Below are positions 41,565 to 50,709 of a stretch of DNA of 64,000 nt, piece after piece. The notes below the pieces were generated by a model, which saw nothing but the letters and a program-made list of their open reading frames with translations, was not told where the DNA came from and ran no database searches. This DNA is from Pseudidiomarina aestuarii (GTDB lineage: Bacteria > Pseudomonadota > Gammaproteobacteria > Enterobacterales > Alteromonadaceae). Position 1 is the first letter of the stretch, and every line of letters begins with the position of its first letter. The translations under genes and the position numbers were made by a program. Location: the NCBI GenBank assembly GCA_003030745.1, contig PYVG01000001.1:47158-111157 (forward strand), in the 5' to 3' direction.

Positions 41565-42724
41565 AAAAGCTCTTGGCAGTGATGTTCAAATCGACTCTAT
41601 GTGTCTTCTTCGGACTGTCAATCAGTGCTTGCGAACACCAACAGGAAGTCGAACGTCCGCCCACAGAGTTGCAGTTTGGCTGGCACTATCAACGAATGGT
41701 AAACAATCTATTCGCTGGCAACGGGCGCATTATTGATAGGAGCGACTCGCGATTGATTACGACCTCTGAAGGGCAATCTTATGCAATGTTCTTCGCGCTC
41801 ATCGCAAATGACGAAGCGAGGTTCGAACAACTATATAAATGGACTGAGGACAATTTGAGTCGAGGTCAACTGAGTCAGAATCTGCCGGCGTGGTTGTGGG
41901 GCGAAGCCGCAACCGATGATTGGCGAATTATTGATGAAAATCCAGCTAGTGATGCGGATCTAATTATTGCTTATACGCTGATACAGGCGGGAATGCTCTG
42001 GAATAAGCCGCGTTATATAGCAACGGGTGAATTGTTAGCTGATTTGATTTTAAGAAACGAAACGAAAGAGCTCGGTGGAGTTAGAGTTCTACTTCCCGCT
42101 CCGTATGGTTTTGACTCAGACACAAAACTGACACTAAATCCGAGCTATTATGCTATTCCGATGATCGATTTTCTTTATCGACATACCAAGGACACTCGGT
42201 GGCAAGATGTTTACCAAGGCATAGTGCCCGTTTTCGAAGCGCATCCTCAAGAGTATGTATCAGACTGGATAACTTTAAACACTGACTGGTCTCTAGCCAC
42301 AGAGCAACAGTCCGCAGCAGACTATGATGCCATCAGAGCCTATTTCTGGCTCGCTTTAGAAGCACAACGCGGTGGTCAGCACGCACACCTCGTCGGCCAG
42401 TTTGATGGTATCGCGAAGTCGATTCAATCAACAGGACAAGTGCCTGAGGTAGTAGAATGGCAGACTGGCGATATTAGTGGTCAAGCAAATATTGGATTTC
42501 ACGCAATACTATTACCCTATATTGAGTCAACCTATCCAGGTGGAATGAGGTTGCAGACAGCTCGGGTACTTGCAGTTGATCCGGGTGAGTATAGTGATAA
42601 CTATTATTCGCTTATGCTGGTATTGTTTGGCATCGGTCATAAGAGCTGTTACGAATTTAAGAAAGATGGGTCTCTAGTAGTTAATTGGGATCGAGACTGG
42701 TGCGATGTTAATTCGAACAACTAG
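41561..42724 (+). CDS. bcsZ: Cellulase BcsZ (GH8), probable lipoprotein
   Basis: 387 residues. GH8 endo-glucanase with catalytic Glu in TTSEGQSYAMFFALI and catalytic Asp in NPASDADLIIAYTLIQAG, plus the WLWGEAATDDWRI loop. It trims or edits cellulose in the periplasm and is needed for normal export. The N-terminus, CVFFGLSISACEHQQEVE, has a lipobox (ISAC, Cys24), so it is probably anchored; E. coli BcsZ is soluble. Glu follows the Cys, so no Asp inner-membrane retention signal, which suggests outer-membrane sorting. ATGA overlap with bcsB; 20-base overlap with bcsC. Confidence 0.93.
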   Translation: MKKLLAVMFKSTLCVFFGLSISACEHQQEVERPPTELQFGWHYQRMVNNLFAGNGRIIDRSDSRLITTSEGQSYAMFFALIANDEARFEQLYKWTEDNLSRGQLSQNLPAWLWGEAATDDWRIIDENPASDADLIIAYTLIQAGMLWNKPRYIATGELLADLILRNETKELGGVRVLLPAPYGFDSDTKLTLNPSYYAIPMIDFLYRHTKDTRWQDVYQGIVPVFEAHPQEYVSDWITLNTDWSLATEQQSAADYDAIRAYFWLALEAQRGGQHAHLVGQFDGIAKSIQSTGQVPEVVEWQTGDISGQANIGFHAILLPYIESTYPGGMRLQTARVLAVDPGEYSDNYYSLMLVLFGIGHKSCYEFKKDGSLVVNWDRDWCDVNSNN

Positions 42725-45191
42725 TAGACTGAAACTACTCACTTTATGCGTAATAGTCACACTATCCACGGCTAGCGCAGCAAGCCAAGACTTTCGGAGT
42801 CTCTCTGAAGACCCTGCCACACGATTATCACTCCAGTTAGTTGAAGAGCGGGTTCGGTTATGGGTCGACCGAGGCCGTGAATATCGTCTTGAAGATGCCT
42901 TTGCACAGTTACGCCGAATAGTTCCAGAACACCCGTTGATTCTGGAGCTCGAAGCGAACGCTGCGTTGCAACAGGGCAATGTAGAAGTAGCAAAAACAAA
43001 CTTAGCCCGTCTTCAAGAGATTGCACCAGAACATCAAGCGACGATGAGGTTGGCTGAACTCCTTCTTATTAGCACTGAACATCAGCAGGCGCTAAGCGAA
43101 GTCAGATTGTTGAATGTAGCTGGTCGAGCCGAAGAAGCCTGGGATAAGATTCAAACGGTATTTGAAGAGCCTCCGAAGAACATTGAATGGGCGATAGAAT
43201 ATTGGTCAATAGTGGGACAAGTGGTTGACAGGCAACGAGCTATTGAAGGATTAAATCGTTTGTTGGATTCGTATCCTGAGCATATTCCTACTCGTTTAGC
43301 GCTATACAATCAGAAGTTAGCTGCGGATCAACTGACTACGACAGACTTATTAAAGCTAAATGAACTAACACTAGACCCCATCTACAGCTCTGCTGCGTTG
43401 TCTCTATGGTCACGGATTATCATGAATATGCCAGCAAATCCAAGTAACCGATTTGTGACTGGTAAACTTGCACAACTTCACCCAAAACATGCTGAGATCA
43501 ACCGCCATGCTGATCGTATTCAGTCTAGCCCCGACGTGTTGGTGGCTGCCGAGGAAGTTAGCGAGATAAGTGAGCAAGTTGCTGGAGAAATCAACGCGAG
43601 TGAGTTGGAATCAGAGCTACAGACTGTCGTAGCGCAGACTTCTGAAGGAATTAGTGAGACAGAGGCCGTAGAGGAACCAGCATTGCCGAACCCCTGGGAT
43701 GTCGCCGATGCCGCCAATACATTGGAGGAAAACGGTGAAATCGAAGCGGCTAGAGATCTCTACTTAACTTTAATTTCAGAGAACCCAGAGGAAGACAGTT
43801 ATTTCGCTTACGCGTTGTTTCTTGAGCGTATAAGCGAGTATGCAGAGGCGCAGAGACAGTTAGACCAGCTTCCACCAGATGAGTCTGGAGCGGGAGTTAT
43901 TGCATTGCAGCAACGCTTAATCGATAGGCGTTTAGCTGGTGTACAAAATGTTCGATCGATTACTGTAGATGGTGAAAGTATTTCTATTCCAAATGCTACT
44001 TCTCTCGGCGATCTCAGCGAACAGCGCGAAGCAATATTTTGGTTTGGATTTGATAAAGCAGAGCGTGAGAGTACACCCGGAATTTCGACTTGGAATACAG
44101 ATTCTTATATTGCGCGTTTGTCATTACCGATGGAGTCCGACCCAACCGGAGAGTGGTTTATTCAAGTCGACTCCATTCATGCTGATGCTGGTGCATTAGA
44201 TGCTGATGACACCTTTTGGCGAAATAGGTTTGGCACAGGTTTGCTGTGTGAAACTGGCTGTCCGGAGGGAATTCAACCGCAATTGTATGAACGGGGTACT
44301 TCTTTAGGCGCGGGCGCTCGGTGGGGGCAATGGGAGCTGGATTTTGGTGTTAGTCCGATAGGTTTTAACGACTTCTTATGGTTAGGAGGCATTAGTTATA
44401 GCGGTGATTTGGGAGAATTTGGCTGGGGCGTTGAAGCCCAACGGCGAGCCATTACGACCGGTGTAATTAGTTTTGCAGGTGCTGATGACCCCTACTCGAA
44501 TAGAAGCTGGGGGCCAGTGGCGCGAAATAATCTTGGCTTTAGCTTTAATTGGGATCAAGGTGGCGGTTGGGGCTGGTGGTCAAATATTGGTATTAACTGG
44601 TTCAATGGTCGCGAACTGAAAAGTAATCGCCAGTGGTATGCGTACAGTGGTCTTTATTGGACGCCTTTTGATACCGAGCCGTTTGCCATCGATGTCGGAC
44701 TGACGGGACTGAGTTGGGGTTATGAGAATGATCAGAGTCAATCTACCTTTGGTCAGGGTAGTTATTACAGCCCCAAGCGTTACGTGTCGGCTAGCATACC
44801 GATAACATTCTATGGCAGATACAAACGTCTATCCTATCGATTAAGAGCTTCTTTCGGTAAATCAAGTACGGATTTGTCAGCGTCACAGTTCTTTCCGAAT
44901 AATCCCGAGCTGCAGGAGCAGGCAATCGCGCTTATTCCACAATCGGACATTAATCCTATATTCGAAGGCGGCTCAGGTGGAGGTTTTGGTAAAAGCTTCT
45001 CAGCAAGTTTGGAATATCAAATAAATTCACATTGGTATGTTGGGTTTAGTGCGTCATTAGAACGATCAGAGTTCTATACACCCGATAACTTCGCACTTTA
45101 TCTGCGCTATCACTTCGGCGGTTGGAGTTTACCAGCGCGGCGGCCGCCAGCGCCTCCTCAGCGTTATGTCGACAATCCTTGGTTTGAATAA
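42705..45191 (+). CDS. bcsC: Cellulose export protein BcsC, short form
   Basis: 828 residues, clearly shorter than E. coli BcsC (about 1157). Signal peptide about 1-27 (TASAAS). TPR-type helices about 35-270, an acidic stretch about 275-325 (EEVSEISEQVAGE...), a further TPR pair about 330-405, then the C-terminal BCSC_C beta-barrel from about 440 to the end, finishing NPWFE. The barrel is complete, so the missing length is TPR repeats. BcsC carries the glucan through peptidoglycan and outer membrane. Last gene of the rightward unit; 173 bases follow without a clear terminator. Confidence 0.93.
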   Translation: MLIRTTSRLKLLTLCVIVTLSTASAASQDFRSLSEDPATRLSLQLVEERVRLWVDRGREYRLEDAFAQLRRIVPEHPLILELEANAALQQGNVEVAKTNLARLQEIAPEHQATMRLAELLLISTEHQQALSEVRLLNVAGRAEEAWDKIQTVFEEPPKNIEWAIEYWSIVGQVVDRQRAIEGLNRLLDSYPEHIPTRLALYNQKLAADQLTTTDLLKLNELTLDPIYSSAALSLWSRIIMNMPANPSNRFVTGKLAQLHPKHAEINRHADRIQSSPDVLVAAEEVSEISEQVAGEINASELESELQTVVAQTSEGISETEAVEEPALPNPWDVADAANTLEENGEIEAARDLYLTLISENPEEDSYFAYALFLERISEYAEAQRQLDQLPPDESGAGVIALQQRLIDRRLAGVQNVRSITVDGESISIPNATSLGDLSEQREAIFWFGFDKAERESTPGISTWNTDSYIARLSLPMESDPTGEWFIQVDSIHADAGALDADDTFWRNRFGTGLLCETGCPEGIQPQLYERGTSLGAGARWGQWELDFGVSPIGFNDFLWLGGISYSGDLGEFGWGVEAQRRAITTGVISFAGADDPYSNRSWGPVARNNLGFSFNWDQGGGWGWWSNIGINWFNGRELKSNRQWYAYSGLYWTPFDTEPFAIDVGLTGLSWGYENDQSQSTFGQGSYYSPKRYVSASIPITFYGRYKRLSYRLRASFGKSSTDLSASQFFPNNPELQEQAIALIPQSDINPIFEGGSGGGFGKSFSASLEYQINSHWYVGFSASLERSEFYTPDNFALYLRYHFGGWSLPARRPPAPPQRYVDNPWFE

Positions 45192-45364
45192 AACCGTTTT
45201 TGTGAGCGCCAAGGATAGAGCAAAAAATACGACCAACACCATTAAAATTAAGGGTAACCGCAGAGTAGACGCGGCAAACTAACTTGCAGCTCCGACCAGT
45301 AAGGCACATACTCTTATTGTTTTTGTAACGAAAATAAAAAATACAGAACAACAAGGGTATGCAC

Positions 45365-47902
45365 ATGTCTGACACTCCTATTTTTAAGCGCAAGCTACTG
45401 GCGGCGCTATTCGTAACCTCTTCAATATTTGCTTTACAAGCCTGCGGCAGCAGCGATGATGACGATGAAGTCGTTCCACCACCACCACCGCCGCCGCCAC
45501 CATCTGGTCTGGTAGCGTTTGCTCCGAATGGGAATCTAGAAGCAACAGTACGCTGGACAGATTATGGCGTGCCGTACGTTCAAGCCGAGAACCTAGAAAG
45601 TGTCGGCTACGGCGTTGGCTATGCATTCGCGCGTGACAACATTTGTATCCTCGCGGATCAGGTGATTAAGTTTAACTCACAGCGCTCGCAATACTTCGGT
45701 CCTGACCGCGTTCCAGGCTCTGGAGACTCGGATAATTTGCTGAATGATTTTGGTTATTTAACCTTGGGAATTCGCGCGAACGCAGAGGCTGGACTTGCTG
45801 ACATCAGCGAAGAAGCACAAGCGATGATTAGCGGGTATACCAGTGGTTACAATCGTTACCTAGCTGATACCGGCGTTGACAACATAGATCCTGCTTGTGC
45901 GGGCCAGCCGTGGGTGCAACCCATCACGCCAGTTGACCTCCTCACCTATGCACAAGGTGTTGCACTGTTGCCAGGTGCTGCCAACTTTACCGGTCCATTG
46001 TTCCTCGCAACACCACCTGATCAAATGATGGGTGCAATGAACAAAGCGACTGGGAAAAGTTTTGATCTTGGCTCGTTTGACGCAGCTGATGTAACCATTC
46101 CGGACACCAATCCAACCGAAGCCGGCTCGAATGGTTGGGCTATCGGCTCCGATTTAAGTGCCACTGGTAAAGGCATGCTGATTGCTAACCCGCACTTCCC
46201 ATACACCGGTAACCAGCGTTTCTGGAGTTTCGGTGTTGAAGTACCGGGTGAGATGAAAGTTGTTGGTGGTTCACTCTCGGGTATGCCGGGCGTGGTCAAT
46301 ATTGGTATGACCGAGCACATGGCCTGGACGCATACATTCTCGACAGCATCGCGTTTCACTGTCCATCGTTTAACGCTGGATACGAGCGATCCAGATCGGA
46401 AAACGTATTTATTAGATGGTGAACCTGTGCCGATGACCGAGCAATTCCACGAAATTCAGGTGGCTACAGGTCCGGGTACATTTGCGACTTTGCAGAAGCG
46501 TAGCTATCACAGTGAGTTTGGTCCGATTATCGTGGTTCCGGGTGCATTACCTTGGGGCACGGATCCATTTACTGGCCAAGAAGTCGCTTATGCATTATTT
46601 GATGCGAACTTGCCGAACCTCGATTTGTTTGATCAGTGGTTTGGTATGAACCTAGCGGAAAGCATGGAAGAGTTCCAAGCAACATTCGCGGAAAATATGG
46701 GTACCGTATTTAACAATACGATGGCCGTATCTGCAGATGGTCAAGCCTTCTTCACGGATGGTAGCTCGGTACCGAACATTGCACCTGCAGCGCTGCAGGC
46801 GTGGGGTGGTAATCAACTGTATCAAACCTTAACAGGTGCTACTGGGTTACCCATATTTCCGGGTGATGACAGTGGCTTTATGCCAAATGGCAAAGTGCCA
46901 TTTGAACAAGCGCCGCAGCTCAACCGCACTGACTTTGTTCAAAACTCCAATGACAGCTATTGGTTGACCAACCCGGCTGCGCCTATTTCTGGTGTCTCAC
47001 CATTGTGGGGACCCACTGGTAATCAGCAATCCTATCGTTCACGCATGGGACAGAAGTTCCTTGCTGAAGGCGGTTCGGTTGATGGCCTATTCACGCGTGC
47101 CGATTTGGTAGATCGTCTCACCAATAACCGGAACTGGTTAGGAGAGGAAGTACTGAGTGACTTGCTGGCGCAATGTGAAGCGCAAGGCGATACACCCGTT
47201 CAAACCGCAAATGGTTCGGTATCTATTGCTCCTGCGTGTGATGCGTTAGGGCAGTGGAACGGTACGATGAACTTGAATAGCGTGGGTGGTATGGTGTTCC
47301 GCGAATTTGCTTCGGAGTTCCGTCGTAACCCACAGTGGGTCAACGGTTTTGATGCCGCCGATCCAACCAATACGCCGAATACCCTCGCGGCAAACGATAC
47401 TGTGCTCCAACAACTTGCTGCAGCACAACAGCGTATCGTTAACGCGGGCTTAGATGTTGCGGCACCGTTAGGCGCTGTTCAGTTTGTTGAGCGTAGCTTG
47501 CCGAATGGTCAACCGTCTGGTGTTCGCTTGCCGTGGGCTGGCTCTAATAACATCGAAGGTGGCTTCAACGTATTCAGTAGCAATATGGGTAATGATGGCA
47601 CCTTACTGCGCCGTCACACCTATCCATTGCTGCCGGGGTCAAACTTGAGTGCTGCTGCCGGTGGCTACCATATTACCTATGGTTCAAGCTGGAAGTTTGC
47701 GATGGAGTTTACCGATAATGGGCCGGTTGCTGAGGGTATTTTGACTTACTCGCAAGCATCGAACCCAGAGTCTGATCACTACATTGATCAAACCGAGTTG
47801 TACTCATCCGAGCCACAGCTTCGTCCAATTCTATTCAGTAATGAAGATATTGAGGCGAATACTATTGAGGTCTTGGAATTGACAGGGACCAGCGGCGAAT
47901 AA
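45365..47902 (+). CDS. Penicillin acylase family Ntn-hydrolase, lipoprotein
   Basis: 845 residues from ATG 45365 (AAGGG at 45353-45357; an ATG six bases earlier has no spacing). Lipobox LQAC (Cys29), then an acidic SSDDDDE run and nine prolines as a linker. Alpha part: RWTDYGVPYVQAENLESVGYG. The beta chain would begin at Ser255 in GSNGWAIGSD, the autocatalytic N-terminal nucleophile of the family, followed by GMLIANPHFPYTG. Members cut amide bonds of penicillins, acyl-homoserine lactones or aculeacins. The substrate is not readable here. Unlike most, it is predicted to be lipid-anchored. Confidence 0.88.
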   Translation: MSDTPIFKRKLLAALFVTSSIFALQACGSSDDDDEVVPPPPPPPPPSGLVAFAPNGNLEATVRWTDYGVPYVQAENLESVGYGVGYAFARDNICILADQVIKFNSQRSQYFGPDRVPGSGDSDNLLNDFGYLTLGIRANAEAGLADISEEAQAMISGYTSGYNRYLADTGVDNIDPACAGQPWVQPITPVDLLTYAQGVALLPGAANFTGPLFLATPPDQMMGAMNKATGKSFDLGSFDAADVTIPDTNPTEAGSNGWAIGSDLSATGKGMLIANPHFPYTGNQRFWSFGVEVPGEMKVVGGSLSGMPGVVNIGMTEHMAWTHTFSTASRFTVHRLTLDTSDPDRKTYLLDGEPVPMTEQFHEIQVATGPGTFATLQKRSYHSEFGPIIVVPGALPWGTDPFTGQEVAYALFDANLPNLDLFDQWFGMNLAESMEEFQATFAENMGTVFNNTMAVSADGQAFFTDGSSVPNIAPAALQAWGGNQLYQTLTGATGLPIFPGDDSGFMPNGKVPFEQAPQLNRTDFVQNSNDSYWLTNPAAPISGVSPLWGPTGNQQSYRSRMGQKFLAEGGSVDGLFTRADLVDRLTNNRNWLGEEVLSDLLAQCEAQGDTPVQTANGSVSIAPACDALGQWNGTMNLNSVGGMVFREFASEFRRNPQWVNGFDAADPTNTPNTLAANDTVLQQLAAAQQRIVNAGLDVAAPLGAVQFVERSLPNGQPSGVRLPWAGSNNIEGGFNVFSSNMGNDGTLLRRHTYPLLPGSNLSAAAGGYHITYGSSWKFAMEFTDNGPVAEGILTYSQASNPESDHYIDQTELYSSEPQLRPILFSNEDIEANTIEVLELTGTSGE

Positions 47903-47945
47903 TTCGCCGCGCGTTCTGGTTAAAGTTCTAGCTTAAGTTCTGGCT

Positions 47946-48830
47946 TTAAAAGCTGAAGCTGCCTTCTAATCGTTGTAGGTGGTCTTCAGCTCCACAAATT
48001 TGATAGCGTCCCGGTTGCTCGTTGTTAGCCGGTTGCTGCCATAGCGAAATTCGCGCGGGCAACGGCACTGGGCGTTTAAATGTCACATCAATAGTTCTGA
48101 CTGCTTGGTTTGCTGAGCGCTCAACTTCTGCCTGCGCACGCGCAGCCATGTACATGCCATGAATGATCGGTTGCTGAAAACCAAACCAGCGCGACAGAAA
48201 TGGATGTAAATGAATCGGATTGAAATCACCAGATAGACGAGCATATTGCCGCGCTGTCTGCACGCTCAAACGCCAACTTTCTACCTGTTGCCAGTCTTCG
48301 CCGGGCATTGTTGCGGTCTTCGCTTCACGCGTTTTGGCGGGCTTTGGTGCATTTTTCGGCATGACTTGGTATTCGGACACGCAGGTGACCACCAATTCAT
48401 CGTCCTGATAAAATTTCACCGTGAACAGCGGGCGCAGGCGTCGTGGCGATACTTTGGGTCCACGCGCGGGAAGCTTGATGTCCGCATGCATCACAAACTC
48501 AGTAGTTGGACTAATCGGCGCATGTTGCTCAAGTGCGTTGCTCACATGCACCAATCCAGGTGCAGGCCATGGAAACTCAGGATCGAGCATTTGTGCCAGA
48601 TGAACACGCTGAGCTAAGCAATACATGAGCGTTAATGGCACTTCACCCACAAAGCCACCGAATGCATCGTGAAAACTCTGCAATTGCTCTGCACTGAAGG
48701 CAGGAGCAACAAACTGACCGGCTATAGTGGTCGCTGCGGCTGTTGCTTGATCATCTCGAGCAACAGTAAATAACGAGCGAATCAGCATGCCCGGAAGTTT
48801 TGGCAGCGTAGTATTGGCTTGCGTGTGCAT
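47946..48830 (-). CDS. MaoC-like double hot-dog protein
   Basis: 294 residues from the ATG at 48830, which has AAGGA six bases upstream; a start at 48860 lacks one. The C-terminal half is a MaoC/hydratase-2 hot-dog with LSGDFNPIHLHPFLSRWFGFQQPIIHGMYMAAR, holding the Asp and His of the R-specific enoyl hydratase site. The N-terminal half looks like a second, degenerate hot-dog (VPLTLMYCLAQRVHLAQMLDP). It may hydrate an enoyl-thioester, as in fungal-type FAS dehydratase modules. It is divergent from a WYL regulator that may control it. Confidence 0.82.
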   Translation of the reverse strand: MHTQANTTLPKLPGMLIRSLFTVARDDQATAAATTIAGQFVAPAFSAEQLQSFHDAFGGFVGEVPLTLMYCLAQRVHLAQMLDPEFPWPAPGLVHVSNALEQHAPISPTTEFVMHADIKLPARGPKVSPRRLRPLFTVKFYQDDELVVTCVSEYQVMPKNAPKPAKTREAKTATMPGEDWQQVESWRLSVQTARQYARLSGDFNPIHLHPFLSRWFGFQQPIIHGMYMAARAQAEVERSANQAVRTIDVTFKRPVPLPARISLWQQPANNEQPGRYQICGAEDHLQRLEGSFSF

Positions 48831-48882
48831 CTCACATCCTTTGAGTCCAAAATCGGACAATAGAATAACATAATTTTGACTT

Positions 48883-48904
48883 TGCTAGGCGATGCCCGCT
48901 AGCA
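48883..48904. promoter_or_regulatory. Candidate operator between the MaoC-like gene and the WYL regulator
   Basis: TGCTAG (48883-48888) and CTAGCA (48899-48904) form a perfect inverted repeat with a 10-base spacer in the 107-base divergent gap. The centre-to-centre distance of 16 bases suits a dimer on one DNA face. The adjacent WYL-domain protein is the natural candidate to bind it, by inference only. Confidence 0.45.
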
Positions 48905-48937
48905 TCAAAACACACATAGTATACATGGATTTCCAGC

Positions 48938-49999
48938 ATGCCAGGACCTACCTCTCATCATCGCAACGATAATAAAGAAGTTGTTTTACGCTGTGTTTAC
49001 ATGTTACTCGCACTCTATGAGCGTGAACGCACAGTTGCGGAACTACTTGAAGTACTGGCTGAACGAGAACTGAAAGCCGTCTCAGAGCGAACTATTCAAC
49101 GTGATCTGGAGACGCTCGATGGCCATTTCGGTTTGCATCAAGCCGGTAAACAAGGGCGTGCGAATCTGTGGGCGGTTGATCCAGTCGATTTTGAACAATT
49201 GCTAGAGCTTGAAGACCCCGTAGCGCTTGCGCTAGTGGTTGCTGAACAGCAACTCGATGCATTAGGGCCCATGCATACCTTTGACGCGGTAAAGCCTTTG
49301 TTCGAGCGCGCCCGCCAGCAACTCGCTCATCGTGATACTCCAGCGTCACGTTGGCTCGATCGCGTCCGTGTGACCAGTGCCGGCCACCGCTTACTAGGGC
49401 CTAACTTAGCGACTGATTTAAATGATCGATTGCAGGATGCTGCCCTCAAGCAAGTGGCTGTGACACTAGATTATCATCGACATCAAGGCGACCCAGCGCA
49501 AACCATTGAAGCGACGACTCTGGGGATGTTTTATCGCGGTTCGGTGGCGTATTTGATTATTCGTCAACGCACCGATGGACGGATTCGGCAGTTACCGTTT
49601 TCACGCATTAGTCGCATCCAAGAATCGGTCACGTTTGCTGCGGACGTGGGTGAATTCAATCTTGATTCCTATACCCAATCAGGAGCGCTCGCATTTCGAT
49701 TCGGTGAGCCCTTTCGACTCCAAGCGATCATCTTTAATTCAGTTCGTCGAGAAATTGAAGATGCGCCTTTGGGTGCCGATCAGACATTAAGTGAAATCCC
49801 GGGCCAGCCCTTTAACCGGTTACTTGAAGTGACGGTGCCATACACACTCAACTTGATTCAGTGGTTGCTCGCGCGTGCGCCTTATCTCAAAGTTGTGGGC
49901 CCGGATGATTTTCGTGAACGATTCAAACAAGAGCTCGCGCAAGCATTAAAGAATATGGAAGTCGACGAGCTTGAAGTGCCGACCCAACGAACCTTTTAA
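48938..49999 (+). CDS. WYL-domain transcriptional regulator
   Basis: 353 residues. N-terminal winged helix-turn-helix of the DeoR/YafY sort (about 15-75, VSERTIQRDLETLDGHFGL). Middle part is helical. The WYL domain (about 180-260) has FYRGSVAYLIIRQRTDGRIRQLPFSRISRIQ, in which the Trp-Tyr-Leu signature is degenerate. A WCX-like tail (about 270-340) follows. WYL domains are thought to bind nucleotides or other ligands. Divergent from the MaoC-like gene and convergent, with 4-base overlap, with the PepSY operon. Confidence 0.88.
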   Translation: MPGPTSHHRNDNKEVVLRCVYMLLALYERERTVAELLEVLAERELKAVSERTIQRDLETLDGHFGLHQAGKQGRANLWAVDPVDFEQLLELEDPVALALVVAEQQLDALGPMHTFDAVKPLFERARQQLAHRDTPASRWLDRVRVTSAGHRLLGPNLATDLNDRLQDAALKQVAVTLDYHRHQGDPAQTIEATTLGMFYRGSVAYLIIRQRTDGRIRQLPFSRISRIQESVTFAADVGEFNLDSYTQSGALAFRFGEPFRLQAIIFNSVRREIEDAPLGADQTLSEIPGQPFNRLLEVTVPYTLNLIQWLLARAPYLKVVGPDDFRERFKQELAQALKNMEVDELEVPTQRTF

Positions 50000-50709
50000 G
50001 CATCTTGCTCCTTCAGTTGTTGGCTCCGTTTCTTCTGCTGTCGACGCGAGGCGAGTTGGCGAGCGATAATCACGATTCCTGACGAGCAAAAGAATAAGAA
50101 GATGAGTCCCAGCGAACGATTCAATAAATTGTTGAAATCTCGCTGGCCGCTGTAATCCATAAAGTGTAAGCGAAACATCCAATCGGTTATGGCTGAGTAT
50201 CGATTCCCATAGCCCGCTATAGCCCCATTGTCGGCGCTCACATAGATGACCGTTTGTTCGTCGTCGGCAAAAGTGAAGGCAAATCCTTCGCCAGTTTGTT
50301 GTGGTAGTGCAGTCGCTAGGTCTACCTGACGTTCAGTAGCGATAACGCCGGGGCCAGCATAGTTCGCTTGTGCTAGCGAGCGAGCCATTGCTATTGAAGT
50401 CGACCAAGGTTCACCGGTATTCGCTTGAATGTAGAGCTCTGTGGTTGGCAAGGTGATTGAATATTGAGGTGTGTCGGCAACCTGATGAAGCGCAATTGAA
50501 ATAGCCTCAGGGTAAGCTGCAGCGATGGATTGTACGCTAATAGCAGGTGGCTGATTCAAAAATTGAGGCGTTGAAGCGACTCCATATTTCTCACCGGCAA
50601 GCGTGGTATGCCCAAGCCAACTAAAATAGAATCCAGATACAACCCAAATGATGACTTGTGCAGCAATGAGAAGCGCTAACAGACGGTGCAGTCGGAATAG
50701 GTTACGCAT
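49996..50709 (-). CDS. PepSY-TM-like membrane protein, second of a tandem pair
   Basis: 237 residues. N-terminal helix (about 9-30, LLALLIAAQVIIWVVSGFYFSW), a periplasmic part with a PepSY-like half (AAAYPEAISIALHQV... and TVIYVSADNGAIAGYGNR), and a C-terminal helix (about 195-215), ending in a basic tail (RQLASRRQQKKRSQQ). Closely similar in plan to the next gene upstream, sharing RLHRLLALL/RWHRRLAWL, WxxSGxYxxW, and the FRLHFMDY/MWMLHIMDY motif. PepSY domains are thought to bind or restrain peptidases or carry redox partners. Last of a four-gene operon. Confidence 0.82.
   Translation of the reverse strand: MRNLFRLHRLLALLIAAQVIIWVVSGFYFSWLGHTTLAGEKYGVASTPQFLNQPPAISVQSIAAAYPEAISIALHQVADTPQYSITLPTTELYIQANTGEPWSTSIAMARSLAQANYAGPGVIATERQVDLATALPQQTGEGFAFTFADDEQTVIYVSADNGAIAGYGNRYSAITDWMFRLHFMDYSGQRDFNNLLNRSLGLIFLFFCSSGIVIIARQLASRRQQKKRSQQLKEQDA

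Noticed and set aside
42705..45191. bcsC as a frameshifted or degraded gene because of its length
   Set aside because: The frame is intact from signal peptide to barrel and ends in the expected motif; the shorter length is from fewer TPR repeats.
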